Assembly (NCBI RefSeq): GCF_007858365.1
Contig: NZ_VFIO01000001.1
Coordinates: 868,001 to 932,000, forward strand
Length of the DNA stretch: 64,000 bases
Origin: Pseudomonas saxonica
GTDB taxonomy: Bacteria > Pseudomonadota > Gammaproteobacteria > Pseudomonadales > Pseudomonadaceae
Direction of reading: 5' to 3'
Shown here in pieces: positions 19,791 to 29,345 of this stretch; the first letter of the stretch is position 1, and every line of letters starts with the position of its first letter. Made by a program: the position numbers and the translations under genes. Under the pieces are notes generated by a model. That model did no database searches. It was not told the origin of the DNA and saw only the letters and a list, made by a program, of their open reading frames with translations.

Positions 19791-21692
19791 CTACATCTCC
19801 ACCTGAGTCCCGAGTTCAATCACCCGATTGACCGGCAATTTGAAGAACCGAAGGTTGCCGTTAGCGTTCTTCAACATAAAACCGAACAACGCTTCGCGCC
19901 AACGCGCCATGCCCACCAATTTGGACGCAATCACTGTTTCGCGGCTCAGAAAGTAAGTCGTGCGCATCGGATTGAAATCCAACTCTTCGAGGTGGCACAG
20001 CTTCAGCGCTTGCGGCACATCCGGCTCGTCCATAAAGCCAAAGTGCAGGATCACCCGGAAGAACCCTTCGCCATACGCATCCACTTCAAAACGCTGCGCC
20101 GCCGGAACCCTTGGCGTGTCTTCGTTGACAACCGTCAACAACACCACCTGCTCATGCAATACCTGGTTATGCAACAGGTTGTGCAATAACGCATGAGGTA
20201 CCGCATCAGGGCGGGCGGTCAAAAATACGGCCGTGCCCTGAACGCGATGAGGCGGCTGAACACGGATACTGCTGATGAACAACGGTAACGGCAGCGCATT
20301 TTCATCCAGGCGATCCACCAGCAACTGTTTGCCGCGTCGCCAGGTGGTCATCAGGATAAACAGCACAATCCCCGCCAGTACCGGAAACGCACCGCCCTGA
20401 ACGATTTTCGGCACGTTGGCAGCAAAGAACAGTCCGTCCACCAACAAAAAGCCGATCAACACCGGCACCGCCAATACGGGAGGCCATTTCCACAGCAACA
20501 ACATGACGGCGGACACCAGAATACTGGTGATCAACATGGTGCCGGTGACAGCCACGCCGTAGGCCGAAGCCAGCGCACCTGACGACTCAAAACCCAGCAC
20601 CAGCAGAATGACCCCGACCATCAACGACCAGTTCACCGCACCAATATAAATCTGCCCTTGCTCGGCGCTGGACGTGTGCTGAATGTGCATGCGCGGGATA
20701 TAACCCAGCTGAATGGCTTGGCGGGTCAACGAGAAGGCGCCCGAAATGACCGCCTGGGACGCAATCACGGTCGCCAGCGTGGACAGGACCACCAACGGGA
20801 TCAACGCCCAACTTGGCGCCAGCAAATAGAACGGGTTGCGTGCCGCCTCAGGGTTTTCCAGTAACAGGGCACCCTGCCCGAAGTAGTTGAGCACCAGCGC
20901 AGGCAGTACCAGAACAAACCAGGCACGGGCAATCGGCTTGCGCCCAAAGTGCCCCATGTCAGCGTATAGCGCTTCAGCACCGGTCAGCGCCAGCACCACG
21001 GCCCCTAAAATGGCCACGCCCATGCCAGGATGAGAGACAAAGAAACGCACGCCCCACACGGGGTTCAGCGCATTCAACACTTGCGGATGTTGAAGGATGC
21101 CGTGAATACCCAACCCGGCCAGCACCACAAACCACAGCACCATGATCGGGCCGAACAACTTGCCCAACGTTGCCGTGCCCCGGCGTTGAATCAAGAACAG
21201 CGCCACCAGCACTATCAGAGCCAGAGGGACGACCCAACGGTCCAGACCGCTAAAGGCCAGTTCAAGCCCTTCAACGGCGGACAAAACCGAGATCGCCGGG
21301 GTAATCATGCTGTCGCCGTAAAACAGCGAGGCGCCCACCAACCCCAGTATCACCAACACTGAGCGTAACTTGGGATAAGGCGAGGCTGCGCGTCGCGCCA
21401 GCGCCGTCAGCGCCATGATGCCGCCCTCGCCTTCGTTGTCCGCGCGCAGGATGAACAGCACGTACTTGATCGAGACAACCCAGATCAGCGACCAGAAGAT
21501 CAGCGCCAAAATGCCGAAGACCCCATCGTGATTGACTTGAACGCCATACCCGCCGGAAAACACTTCTTTGAGGGTGTACAACGGACTGGTACCGATATCG
21601 CCATACACCACACCAACGGCGGCAACCAGCATGCCAATGGGCTTTGCTGTTGAATGACCGTGTTCCGCTGCCTGACTGCTGACCTGCCCCAT
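19791..21692 (-). CDS. kup: Low-affinity potassium uptake protein Kup
   Basis: A 633-residue K+/H+ symporter of the KUP/HAK/KT family. Diagnostic stretches are [20 protein letters not shown] near residue 30 and [16 protein letters not shown] near 85, with about 12 membrane segments over the first ~430 residues and a cytoplasmic C-terminal domain. It imports potassium, in E. coli chiefly under acid conditions. The ATG at 21692 is chosen because TAGGAG lies 6 bases ahead. The gene is monocistronic and converges on the repeat array. Confidence 0.95.
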   Translation of the reverse strand: MGQVSSQAAEHGHSTAKPIGMLVAAVGVVYGDIGTSPLYTLKEVFSGGYGVQVNHDGVFGILALIFWSLIWVVSIKYVLFILRADNEGEGGIMALTALARRAASPYPKLRSVLVILGLVGASLFYGDSMITPAISVLSAVEGLELAFSGLDRWVVPLALIVLVALFLIQRRGTATLGKLFGPIMVLWFVVLAGLGIHGILQHPQVLNALNPVWGVRFFVSHPGMGVAILGAVVLALTGAEALYADMGHFGRKPIARAWFVLVLPALVLNYFGQGALLLENPEAARNPFYLLAPSWALIPLVVLSTLATVIASQAVISGAFSLTRQAIQLGYIPRMHIQHTSSAEQGQIYIGAVNWSLMVGVILLVLGFESSGALASAYGVAVTGTMLITSILVSAVMLLLWKWPPVLAVPVLIGFLLVDGLFFAANVPKIVQGGAFPVLAGIVLFILMTTWRRGKQLLVDRLDENALPLPLFISSIRVQPPHRVQGTAVFLTARPDAVPHALLHNLLHNQVLHEQVVLLTVVNEDTPRVPAAQRFEVDAYGEGFFRVILHFGFMDEPDVPQALKLCHLEELDFNPMRTTYFLSRETVIASKLVGMARWREALFGFMLKNANGNLRFFKLPVNRVIELGTQVEM

Positions 21693-21934
21693 CAACCACT
21701 CCTACGACTCAAGACCGTATTTCATAAACCAGAGCGATGCATTTACAAACAGCATGCACTGATTTTCTGACTATTAGCGACGACACTTTCCCGCACAAAC
21801 TCGGCAGTAAAATACGCTGATTCCGCGACGGCGCGCAGCATAGCGCAGCACTCGTCGCAAATCCCCGTTTAACGCTGGTCAAGCGCAGTTCCCGTAGCTA
21901 GAATTGCGCACTTTTTTACATTAGAGGCGCACTA

Positions 21935-22067
21935 GGGTCTGTGCGAAATGTTTTCGAGCGAAGGTTAGGCAAGGCGGAAACAGGCGAGGAAGCGGAGTTA
22001 ACGTTGAGCATTCCGAGCCTGTTTTTAACGCCGCATAACCGAGCGCAGATACATTTCGTACAGAGCC
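21935..22067. mobile_element. MITE-like inverted-repeat element
   Basis: A 133-bp element with 16-bp terminal inverted repeats, GGGTCTGTGCGAAATG on the left against GGCTCTGTACGAAATG on the right strand (two mismatches), is flanked by TA on both sides. Inner parts also pair (GGTTAGGC..AAACAGGC with GCCTGTTT..GCATAACC), so the whole element folds into one long imperfect hairpin. It carries no open reading frame of note. It lies between the divergent kup and rimO genes. Calling it a MITE is inference from structure. Confidence 0.7.
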
Positions 22068-22130
22068 TAAGCGCCCGTTCGTCGTGCAGCCTTTACGGGC
22101 ATGTAACGTCACTACATACCGAGGTTCGCC

Positions 22131-23468
22131 ATGTCCACCGTTACCAAGCCAGCCAACCCTAAGGTCGGGTTTGTTTCTCTGGGTTGCCCAAAAGCCCTTG
22201 TCGACTCCGAACGCATCCTGACGCAGCTGCGCATGGAAGGCTACGATGTTGTTTCCACCTACCAGGACGCTGATGTCGTGGTGGTCAACACGTGCGGCTT
22301 TATCGACAGCGCCAAGGCTGAATCGCTGGAAGTCATCGGCGAAGCCATCAAGGAAAACGGCAAGGTCATCGTTACCGGCTGCATGGGCGTTGAAGAAGGT
22401 GCTATTCGCAACGTTCACCCTAGCGTTTTGGCCGTAACCGGCCCGCAGCAGTACGAGCAAGTCGTCAACGCCGTTCACCAAGTCGTGCCGCCACGTCAGG
22501 ATCACAACCCGCTGATCGACCTGGTGCCACCACAAGGCATCAAGCTGACACCGCGCCACTATGCCTACCTGAAAATTTCCGAAGGCTGTAACCACAGCTG
22601 CAGCTTCTGCATCATCCCTTCCATGCGCGGTAAATTGGTCAGCCGCCCGGTCGGTGATGTGCTTGATGAGGCCCAGCGTCTGGTCAAATCCGGCGTTAAA
22701 GAGCTGCTGGTGATTTCTCAGGACACCAGCGCTTATGGCGTCGACGTAAAGTACCGCACCGGTTTCTGGAACGGCGCGCCGGTTAAAACCCGCATGACAG
22801 AGCTGTGCGAAGCACTCAGCACCCTGGGCGTATGGGTGCGCCTGCACTACGTTTACCCGTACCCGCACGTTGACGAGCTGATTCCGCTGATGGCGGCCGG
22901 CAAAATCCTGCCGTACCTGGACATCCCTTTCCAGCACGCCAGCCCCAAAGTGCTCAAGGCCATGAAGCGCCCGGCTTTTGAAGACAAGACCCTGGCTCGC
23001 ATCAAGAACTGGCGCGTAATCTGCCCCGACCTGATCATCCGTTCGACCTTTATTGTCGGCTTCCCGGGCGAGACCGAAGAAGACTTCCAATACCTGCTCG
23101 ACTGGTTGACCGAAGCACAGCTCGATCGCGTTGGCTGCTTCCAGTACTCGCCAGTAGAAGGTGCGCCCGCCAACTTGCTGGATGCCGCCATCGTGCCGGA
23201 TGACGTCAAGCAAGATCGCTGGGAGCGCTTTATGGCTCACCAACAGGCCATCAGTGCAGCCCGCCTGCAGCTGAAGATCGGCAAGGAAATCGAAGTGCTG
23301 ATCGACGAAGTGGACGAGCAAGGCGCTGTGGGTCGTTGCTTCTTCGACGCCCCGGAAATCGACGGCAACGTATTTATCGCCACCGAGAAAGACATCAAGC
23401 CCGGCGACAAAATCATGTGCCGCGTGACCGACGCCGATGAGTACGATCTGTGGGCTGAAGCGATCTAA
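22131..23468 (+). CDS. rimO: Ribosomal protein S12 methylthiotransferase RimO
   Basis: A 445-residue radical-SAM methylthiotransferase. It has the N-terminal MTTase domain with conserved cysteines ([26 protein letters not shown]), the radical-SAM cluster motif [11 protein letters not shown] near residue 150, and a C-terminal TRAM domain. It adds a methylthio group to an aspartate of ribosomal protein S12. The start has GAGG 6 bases ahead. A clear terminator closes the gene. Confidence 0.97.
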   Translation: MSTVTKPANPKVGFVSLGCPKALVDSERILTQLRMEGYDVVSTYQDADVVVVNTCGFIDSAKAESLEVIGEAIKENGKVIVTGCMGVEEGAIRNVHPSVLAVTGPQQYEQVVNAVHQVVPPRQDHNPLIDLVPPQGIKLTPRHYAYLKISEGCNHSCSFCIIPSMRGKLVSRPVGDVLDEAQRLVKSGVKELLVISQDTSAYGVDVKYRTGFWNGAPVKTRMTELCEALSTLGVWVRLHYVYPYPHVDELIPLMAAGKILPYLDIPFQHASPKVLKAMKRPAFEDKTLARIKNWRVICPDLIIRSTFIVGFPGETEEDFQYLLDWLTEAQLDRVGCFQYSPVEGAPANLLDAAIVPDDVKQDRWERFMAHQQAISAARLQLKIGKEIEVLIDEVDEQGAVGRCFFDAPEIDGNVFIATEKDIKPGDKIMCRVTDADEYDLWAEAI

Positions 23469-23484
23469 ACTGCTAACGCTTGCG

Positions 23485-23522
23485 AAAAAAAGCCCTGCCG
23501 TGCTCACGACAGGGCTTTTTTT
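23485..23522 (+). terminator. Rho-independent terminator of rimO
   Basis: The stem AAAAAGCCCTG/CAGGGCTTTTT is followed by a run of seven T, 17 bp past the stop codon. Confidence 0.93.
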
Positions 23523-23573
23523 ACGGCTATTGTTAACCCATAGCGCTCGTCATCTGCGCCAGGAGACACGCCG

Positions 23574-24059
23574 ATGCAACAGAAGTGGGCCATTCATACG
23601 CCACGCCTTAGGGATTTTGTCGAACTGACTGACGTATGGGAGGCATCCGTTCGCGCTACCCACGATTTTTTGCCTGACAGCTATATTCAGCTGCTGCGGC
23701 CCATGGTTAAAGATCAGTATCTGGACACCGTAATGCTCGCGTGCTGCAAAGACCCGGCCCGCAAAAAAATCAGCGGCTTTGTGGGCGTGGCAGCCAACAA
23801 GGTTGAAATGCTTTTCATCCACCCCGACTACCGGGGCCTCGGGGTAGGCAAAAGCCTGCTCTGCTTTGCCATAGACGAGCTCAACGCCCAGGAACTGGAC
23901 GTCAACGAACAAAATTCGCAAGCTATCGGCTTTTACATGAAACAAGGCTTTGAAGTCGTTGGCCGCTGCGAAAAAGACGGCTTGGGCCAGCCGTATCCGC
24001 TGCTTCACTTGCGTTATAAACGCCCACCCCGTGCTTTCGGTAAATGTAGCCGGGCTTAA
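23574..24059 (+). CDS. GNAT family N-acetyltransferase (YjaB-like)
   Basis: A 161-residue acetyltransferase of the GNAT fold. The acetyl-CoA-binding motif is HPDYRGLGVGKSLL near residue 83, and the C-terminal VNEQNSQAIGFYMKQGF and GLGQPYPLLHL segments match E. coli YjaB. The physiological acceptor is not known. An AGGAG ribosome-binding site precedes the start. It is followed 50 bp later by a pseudouridine-synthase homologue on the same strand. Confidence 0.85.
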   Translation: MQQKWAIHTPRLRDFVELTDVWEASVRATHDFLPDSYIQLLRPMVKDQYLDTVMLACCKDPARKKISGFVGVAANKVEMLFIHPDYRGLGVGKSLLCFAIDELNAQELDVNEQNSQAIGFYMKQGFEVVGRCEKDGLGQPYPLLHLRYKRPPRAFGKCSRA

Positions 24060-24109
24060 CCAGCGCCAGCCGGGTACAATAGCCGCCCCATTCTATTACG
24101 GCCCCTGTC

Positions 24110-24820
24110 ATGTCTGAACCGATACGTCTCTCCAAACGCCTCATCGAACTCGTCGGCTGCTCCCGCCGTGAGGCCGAACTGTTCATTGAAGGTGGCTGGG
24201 TCACGGTAGATGGCGAAGTCATCGACGAGCCGCAATTCAAGGTCAGCGACCAAAAGGTCGAGCTGGATCCGCACGCCAAGGCCACACCACCTGAGCCTGT
24301 GACCATCTTGCTGAACGCACCTGCGGGCCTGGACACGGACAGTGCCATGGCTTTGATTGGCCCAGAGACCCTGAGCGAAGAACATCGCTACGGCAAACGA
24401 CCGCTCAAGGGGCATTTCCTGCGCCTGACCGTTGCCAATGAGTTGCAAGCCAACGCCAGCGGCCTGCTGGTGTTCACCCAAGACTGGAAAATTGTGCGCA
24501 AACTGACTGCCGATGCCAACAAAATCGAGCAAGAGTATGTGGTTGAAGTCTCCGGCGAGATGGCCCCGCACGGTTTGAACCGTCTTAACCACGGCATGAC
24601 CTACAAAGGCCGCGAACTGCCTGCCGTGAAGGCCAGTTGGCAGAGTGAAAATCGTCTGCGCTTTGCGATGAAGAATCCGCAGCCGGGTGTCATTGCACAA
24701 TTCTGCCAGGCCGTCGGCCTGACCGTCATTTCCATGCGCCGCATTCGTATTGGTGGCGTATCGATGGGCAAGTTGCCTGTCGGCCAGTGGCGCTACATGG
24801 CGACCACCGAAAAGTTCTAA
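24110..24820 (+). CDS. RsuA/RluF-family pseudouridine synthase homologue lacking the catalytic Asp
   Basis: A 236-residue protein with an N-terminal S4 RNA-binding domain (IRLSKRLIELVGCSRREAELFIEGGWVTV, residues 5-33, quoted here in part as RLSKRLIELVGCSRREAE) and a C-terminal RsuA-family synthase domain. In active enzymes the domain carries GRLD, with the Asp five residues before GL. Here that stretch is NELQ (residues 110-113) before ASGLLVFT, so Gln113 occupies the Asp position. Later landmarks remain, including EQEYVVEV. It may be inactive for isomerisation and act only as an RNA-binding factor; that is inference. The protein looks otherwise intact, not decayed. Confidence 0.8.
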   Translation: MSEPIRLSKRLIELVGCSRREAELFIEGGWVTVDGEVIDEPQFKVSDQKVELDPHAKATPPEPVTILLNAPAGLDTDSAMALIGPETLSEEHRYGKRPLKGHFLRLTVANELQANASGLLVFTQDWKIVRKLTADANKIEQEYVVEVSGEMAPHGLNRLNHGMTYKGRELPAVKASWQSENRLRFAMKNPQPGVIAQFCQAVGLTVISMRRIRIGGVSMGKLPVGQWRYMATTEKF

Positions 24821-24895
24821 ACACCGCCTGCCCCGAACATTTCGACACCGCAGCATGGCCTGCGGTGCTCACTGCTGAATATCAGGATTGACCAC

Positions 24896-25357
24896 ATGAT
24901 TCATAACGACGTATTGCGTAGCGTGCGCTACATGCTCGACATCAGTGACAACAAGGTTGTCGAAATCATCAAGCTGGGCGGCATGGACGTCACCAAAGAA
25001 GACGTGCTGACCTACCTGAAGAAAGACGAGGAAGAAGGTTTTGTTCGCTGCCCTGACGACGTCATGGCGCACTTCCTTGATGGCCTGGTGATCTTCAAGC
25101 GCGGTAAAGACGAAAGCCGTCCGCCGATGCCGGTAGAACTGCCCGTGACCAACAACATCATCTTGAAAAAACTGCGGGTTGCATTCGAACTCAAAGAGGA
25201 CGACATGCACGCCATCCTCAAGGCGGCTGAGTTCCCTGTGTCGAAACCAGAATTGAGCGCTCTTTTCCGCAAGTTTGGCCACACCAACTACCGCACCTGT
25301 GGCGACCAGTTGCTGCGCAATTTCCTCAAGGGCCTGACCCTGCGGGTTAGAGCTTAA
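24896..25357 (+). CDS. DUF1456 family protein (YehS-like)
   Basis: A 153-residue protein made of two similar DUF1456 repeats: NDVLRSVRYMLDISDNKVVEIIKLG near the start and NNIILKKLRVAFELKEDDMHAIL in the second half (each cited in part). No catalytic motif is visible and the family has no established function. It is probably transcribed with trmO, which starts 24 bp later. Confidence 0.88.
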   Translation: MIHNDVLRSVRYMLDISDNKVVEIIKLGGMDVTKEDVLTYLKKDEEEGFVRCPDDVMAHFLDGLVIFKRGKDESRPPMPVELPVTNNIILKKLRVAFELKEDDMHAILKAAEFPVSKPELSALFRKFGHTNYRTCGDQLLRNFLKGLTLRVRA

Positions 25358-25381
25358 AAACAGCTGGGAGCCCGCGCAACC

Positions 25382-26077
25382 ATGACCTACAGCGTTTCGC
25401 CTATTGGCTTTGTGCGCTCCTGCTTCAAGGAAAAGTTCGCCATTCCGCGTCAGCCGCAGCTGGCTCCGGCCGCCCGCGGTGTACTGGAACTGGTTGCGCC
25501 TTTCAATCAGGGCGACGCAGTACAGGGACTGGAACAGGTGAGTCACGTCTGGCTACTGTTTGTGTTCCATCAGGCACTCGAAGACAAGCCTCGCCTCAAG
25601 GTGCGCCCGCCCCGGCTAGGCGGCAATACGTCCATGGGCGTATTCGCTACCCGCGCCACCCATCGCCCGAATGGTATTGGCCAGTCAGTGGTCAAGCTGG
25701 ACAAGGTTGAACCCGGGCGCTTGTTTATCTCAGGAATTGACCTGCTCGACGGCACGCCGATTCTGGACATCAAGCCCTACGTGCCTTACGCCGACATCAT
25801 CGACAGCGCCAGCAACAGCATGGCAAGCGCACCACCGGCCTTGATCCCCGTGCACTGGAGCGAGAACGCGCTGCACCAGGCACAAGAGCATGCCCTGCGT
25901 ATTCAAGAGCCGCTGGTGGCGCTGATAGAGCAATGCTTGGCCCAAGACCCACGACCGGCCTACCAGACACCTACAGCCGAGCGCGAATACGGCGCAGGTT
26001 TTTGGGATGTCGATGTGCGCTGGCATTACCCGCAGCCCAGTGTAATTCGCGTGCTCGAGGTGATTCCTAAGCAGTAA
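25382..26077 (+). CDS. trmO: tRNA (N6-threonylcarbamoyladenosine-37)-N6-methyltransferase TrmO
   Basis: A 231-residue protein of the TsaA/TrmO family. It has the N-terminal beta-barrel SAM-binding domain (IGFVRSCFKEKFAIPRQP, LGGNTSMGVFATRATHRPN, GIGQSVVKL) and DGTPILDIKPYVPYAD. TrmO methylates t6A37 to m6t6A37 in certain tRNA-Thr species. It follows the DUF1456 gene closely and is closed by a strong bidirectional terminator. Confidence 0.93.
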   Translation: MTYSVSPIGFVRSCFKEKFAIPRQPQLAPAARGVLELVAPFNQGDAVQGLEQVSHVWLLFVFHQALEDKPRLKVRPPRLGGNTSMGVFATRATHRPNGIGQSVVKLDKVEPGRLFISGIDLLDGTPILDIKPYVPYADIIDSASNSMASAPPALIPVHWSENALHQAQEHALRIQEPLVALIEQCLAQDPRPAYQTPTAEREYGAGFWDVDVRWHYPQPSVIRVLEVIPKQ

Positions 26078-26085
26078 GCGCAAAC

Positions 26086-26123
26086 AAAAAGAGGGAGCTG
26101 GCAAGCCAGCTCCCTCTTTTTTT
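26086..26123. terminator. Bidirectional terminator between trmO and fpr
   Basis: A perfect 12-bp stem GAGGGAGCTGGC/GCCAGCTCCCTC with a 2-base loop is flanked by A5 and T7, serving both convergent genes. Confidence 0.95.
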
Positions 26124-26135
26124 GATCCGCGCTGC

Positions 26136-26915
26136 TTACTTCTCGACGAAGGCGCGCTCGATCAAATAGTCACCCGGCTCGCGCATCCGCGGCGAAACGG
26201 TCAGGCCGAAGCTGTTAAGCACTTCGCTGGTTTCGTCGAGCATGCTTGGGCTACCGCACAGCATGGCGCGATCGTCCTGCGGGTTGATCGGCGGCAGGCC
26301 AATATCGGAGAACAACTTGCCGCTGCGCATCAAATCGGTCAAACGACCCTGATTTTCGAATGGCTCACGGGTTACGGTTGGGTAGTAGATCAGTTTTTCG
26401 CGCACCGCCTCACCGAAGAACTCATTCTGCGGCAAGGTCTCGGTGATGAATTCGCGGTAAGCCACTTCATTGACGTAACGGACGCCGTGGCACAGGATCA
26501 CCTTGTCGAAACGCTCATAGGTTTCAGGATCCTGGATGACGCTCATAAACGGCGCCAAACCTGTACCCGTGCTCAACAGGTACAAATGCTTACCCGGCTT
26601 CAAGTCATCCAGAACCAGCGTGCCCGTAGGCTTTTTGCTGATCAGGACTTCATCGCCTTCCTTCAAATGCTGCAATTGAGAGGTCAGCGGGCCGTCCGGC
26701 ACCTTGATGCTGAAGAACTCAAGATGCTCTTCCCAGTTAGGGCTGGCGATCGAATAGGCACGCATAAGCGGACGACCGTTAGGCTGCATCAGGCCGATCA
26801 TCACGAACTGACCGTTCTCAAAGCGCAGGCCCGGGTCACGGGTGCACTTGAAGCTGAACAGGGTGTCGTTCCAGTGGTGAACACTGAGGACACGTTCGTG
26901 GTTCATGTTGCTCAT
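26136..26915 (-). CDS. fpr: Ferredoxin-NADP+ reductase
   Basis: A 259-residue FAD-containing reductase. The FAD-binding RAYSIASPNWEE motif, the GTGLAPFMSVIQDPE pyridine-nucleotide site, and AMLCGSPSML near the end are visible; the C-terminus ends FVEK as in bacterial class I Fpr. It exchanges electrons between NADPH and ferredoxin or flavodoxin. The start at 26915 is chosen because AGGAG lies 8 bases ahead. It is divergent from a LysR gene that corresponds to P. putida finR, the regulator of fpr under oxidative stress. Confidence 0.95.
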   Translation of the reverse strand: MSNMNHERVLSVHHWNDTLFSFKCTRDPGLRFENGQFVMIGLMQPNGRPLMRAYSIASPNWEEHLEFFSIKVPDGPLTSQLQHLKEGDEVLISKKPTGTLVLDDLKPGKHLYLLSTGTGLAPFMSVIQDPETYERFDKVILCHGVRYVNEVAYREFITETLPQNEFFGEAVREKLIYYPTVTREPFENQGRLTDLMRSGKLFSDIGLPPINPQDDRAMLCGSPSMLDETSEVLNSFGLTVSPRMREPGDYLIERAFVEK

Positions 26916-27033
26916 GTACGGGGCTCCTAAAATTCGCCTGCGCTGACAATGGGCGCGATTGCGCAGCATTCTAATGGCGAGGACAATATCTGTTAACTGA
27001 ATTATTAAGATAAGGGTTATCGGTTATATCGAT

Positions 27034-27960
27034 ATGCGATTTACTCTCAGACAACTCCAGGTTTTTGTCACCGTCGCCCAACAAGAGAGCGTGTCACGCG
27101 CTGCGGGTTTGTTGGCCCTTTCACAATCGGCTGCCAGTACTTCAATCACCGAACTGGAGCGTCAAACCAGCTGCCAGCTCTTTGATCGTGCGGGCAAACG
27201 TCTAAGCCTTAATGCCTTAGGTCGCCAGTTATTGCCTCAGGCCGTCGCGCTACTGGACCAGGCCAAGGAAATCGAGGACTTGCTCAATGGCAAGTCAGGT
27301 TTCGGCTCGCTCACCGTGGGCGCCACACTGACCATTGGCAACTACCTGGCCACACTGCTGATCGGCAGTTTTATGCAGGCGCACCCTGAGAGCCAGGTCA
27401 AATTGATCGTTCAAAACACGGCGCATATCGTGCAACAAGTGGCCCATTATGAAATTGATCTTGGTCTGATCGAGGGCGATTGCAGCCACCCTGATATTGA
27501 AGTGCAAAGCTGGGTTGAAGATGAATTGGTGGTGTTCTGCGCTCCTCAACATCCGCTGGCGGCTCGTGGGCACGCGACACTGGAAGAACTGAGCCGCGAA
27601 GCATGGATTTTGCGAGAACAAGGATCCGGTACCCGCCTGACCTTCGACCAAGCCATGCGCCATCATCAGACGTCGCTCAATATCCGCCTCGAACTGGAAC
27701 ACACCGAAGCGATTAAACGCGCGGTGGAATCAGGTCTGGGAATTGGTTGTATCTCTCGGCTGGCCCTGCGCGATGCTTTTCGGCGGGGCAGCCTGGTGGC
27801 AGTAGAAACCCCTGATCTGGATCTCGCTCGTCAGTTTTTCTTCATCTGGCACAAGAAGAAGTACCAGACCTCAGCAATGCGCGAATTTCTGGAACTATGC
27901 CGCGCATTTACCGCAGGTGTTCAGCGCAGCGACGAGATCGTGCTGCCGAGCATTGCTTAA
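27034..27960 (+). CDS. finR: LysR-type regulator FinR
   Basis: A 308-residue LysR regulator with an N-terminal winged HTH (MRFTLRQLQVFVTVAQQES, then AAGLLALSQSAASTSITELE) and a periplasmic-binding-like effector domain. It is transcribed away from fpr with about 118 bp between the start codons, the arrangement known for FinR, which activates fpr in P. putida. The intergenic region is AT-rich with TATC/GATA dyads that could be LysR sites, but no single site is assigned. The stop overlaps that of dgkA by three bases. Confidence 0.87.
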   Translation: MRFTLRQLQVFVTVAQQESVSRAAGLLALSQSAASTSITELERQTSCQLFDRAGKRLSLNALGRQLLPQAVALLDQAKEIEDLLNGKSGFGSLTVGATLTIGNYLATLLIGSFMQAHPESQVKLIVQNTAHIVQQVAHYEIDLGLIEGDCSHPDIEVQSWVEDELVVFCAPQHPLAARGHATLEELSREAWILREQGSGTRLTFDQAMRHHQTSLNIRLELEHTEAIKRAVESGLGIGCISRLALRDAFRRGSLVAVETPDLDLARQFFFIWHKKKYQTSAMREFLELCRAFTAGVQRSDEIVLPSIA

Positions 27961-28319
27961 AGCAGGATCACAGCCCACACCACGGCAATCAGCGTGAGCA
28001 CCACAAATTGCGCGGCACTGCCCATGTCTTTGGCGTTTTTAGACAGCGGGTGCAGATCAAGGGAGATTCGATCGATCGCGGCTTCAATGGCCGAGTTCAG
28101 CAACTCCACAATCAGTGCCAGCAAGCACACGGCAATCAATAGCGCACGCTCTACCCGGCTGACATTCAATAAAAATGTCAGCGGGATCAACACCACATTA
28201 AGCAACACCAATTGCCTAAATGCCGCCTCGCCGGTGAAGGCTGCTCGTAAACCGTCCAGCGAGTAGCCGCCCGCATTCAAAATCCGTTTAAATCCGGTTT
28301 TACCCTTAAAAGGCGACAT
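27957..28319 (-). CDS. dgkA: Diacylglycerol kinase
   Basis: A 120-residue inner-membrane enzyme with three hydrophobic helices. Signature stretches are GYSLDGLRAAFTGEAAFRQ and ELLNSAIEAAIDRIS (catalytic Glu and nucleotide-binding residues), followed by AKDMGSAAQFV. It phosphorylates diacylglycerol released during head-group transfer to envelope glucans. The start at 28319 gives the usual family length; an upstream start adds six residues. It converges on finR with overlapping stop codons. Confidence 0.95.
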   Translation of the reverse strand: MSPFKGKTGFKRILNAGGYSLDGLRAAFTGEAAFRQLVLLNVVLIPLTFLLNVSRVERALLIAVCLLALIVELLNSAIEAAIDRISLDLHPLSKNAKDMGSAAQFVVLTLIAVVWAVILL

Positions 28320-28394
28320 AGATAGGCAACTGCACAAAAAATGAGGGTGGAACGCTAGTTCACCGCTTGTTAAAAAAGCGTGAAAGCCAGCAGC

Positions 28395-29045
28395 TTAATG
28401 GCTCGAAATTGATTCAAGCTGTTGCAGAAGGAGCGCCGCCTGAGTCCGGGTACGAACCCCTAATTTGCGGAAAATAGCCGTCACGTGTGCTTTGATAGTG
28501 GCTTCGGACACGCCCAGTTCGTAAGCGATCTGCTTATTCAGCAGCCCTTCACACACCATGGTCAACACCCTGAACTGTTGGGGGGTGAGACTGGCCAACC
28601 CTTCACTAGCCGCTTTGGCTTCAGCGGAGACCTGAACGGCCTCGAAAGCCTTGGGTGGCCAGCTAACATCACCCTCCAGCACAGCACTCACTGCTTGCTG
28701 AATGTCAGTCATAGAGCTTGATTTGGGGATAAAACCACTGGCGCCAAATTCACGCGAGCGCACCATGATTGATGCATCTTCCTGAGCCGAAACCATTACC
28801 ACCGGAATTTGCGGGTACTGTCCACGTAACAATACCAGCCCGGAGAAACCGTAAGCACCCGGCATATTAAGGTCGAGCAGCACCAGATCCCAATCGGCCT
28901 TGTCTGCCAGCTGTGCCTCAAGCTCGGCAATACTGGCGACCTCCACCAAGCGGACATCAGGCCCCAACCCCATTGTCACCGCTTGGCGCAAAGCACTGCG
29001 AAACAAAGGATGGTCGTCGGCAATCAGGATTTCGTATGTGGCCAT
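28395..29045 (-). CDS. erdR: NarL/LuxR-type response regulator (ErdR-like)
   Basis: A 216-residue two-component regulator. The receiver domain contains ADDHP (residues 9-13) and the phosphoacceptor Asp58 in LVLLDLNMPG; the C-terminal LuxR HTH covers LTPQQFRVLTMVCEGLLNKQ onward. The match to P. aeruginosa ErdR (PA3604), including its place beside dgkA, suggests a role in ethanol/acetate metabolism (acsA control). No sensor kinase gene lies beside it, so its partner is encoded elsewhere. Confidence 0.82.
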   Translation of the reverse strand: MATYEILIADDHPLFRSALRQAVTMGLGPDVRLVEVASIAELEAQLADKADWDLVLLDLNMPGAYGFSGLVLLRGQYPQIPVVMVSAQEDASIMVRSREFGASGFIPKSSSMTDIQQAVSAVLEGDVSWPPKAFEAVQVSAEAKAASEGLASLTPQQFRVLTMVCEGLLNKQIAYELGVSEATIKAHVTAIFRKLGVRTRTQAALLLQQLESISSH

Positions 29046-29345
29046 TTTTTAAATGATCCTGTTTTTTAGGCGAGCCCTGATGCATTTCAGTACTCGCTAA
29101 GGCAACTCGAACAACAGCGTAGAGAAGCGTTTCAAAACACGCGTTTTACGCTAAACGTCGGTAAATATAAGTGTTTTTACAGTCGTTGCCGCCCAATGGG
29201 CGCCAAGCATGCCGAGCGAATCCAGAGGGGTCAAGTCGAAAACCTGACGCCAGACTCAGCTAAATGCTATTACAGCGCCACCCTCCAGAACCGGTGATAG
29301 CGCTAAGTGACATCACGGTGAAAATTGTAGCGCTACTTCTTTAGT
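29046..29345. other. Intergenic stretch without recognised features
   Basis: 300 bp between the ErdR-like gene and the DTW gene, both on the minus strand. It should hold the ErdR-like promoter. I see no gene, repeat or clear terminator in it. Confidence 0.5.

Noticed and set aside
21921-23507. A 528-codon open frame opposite rimO
   Set aside because: It is an antisense shadow with no recognisable domain and no ribosome-binding site, while rimO has all its cysteine motifs.
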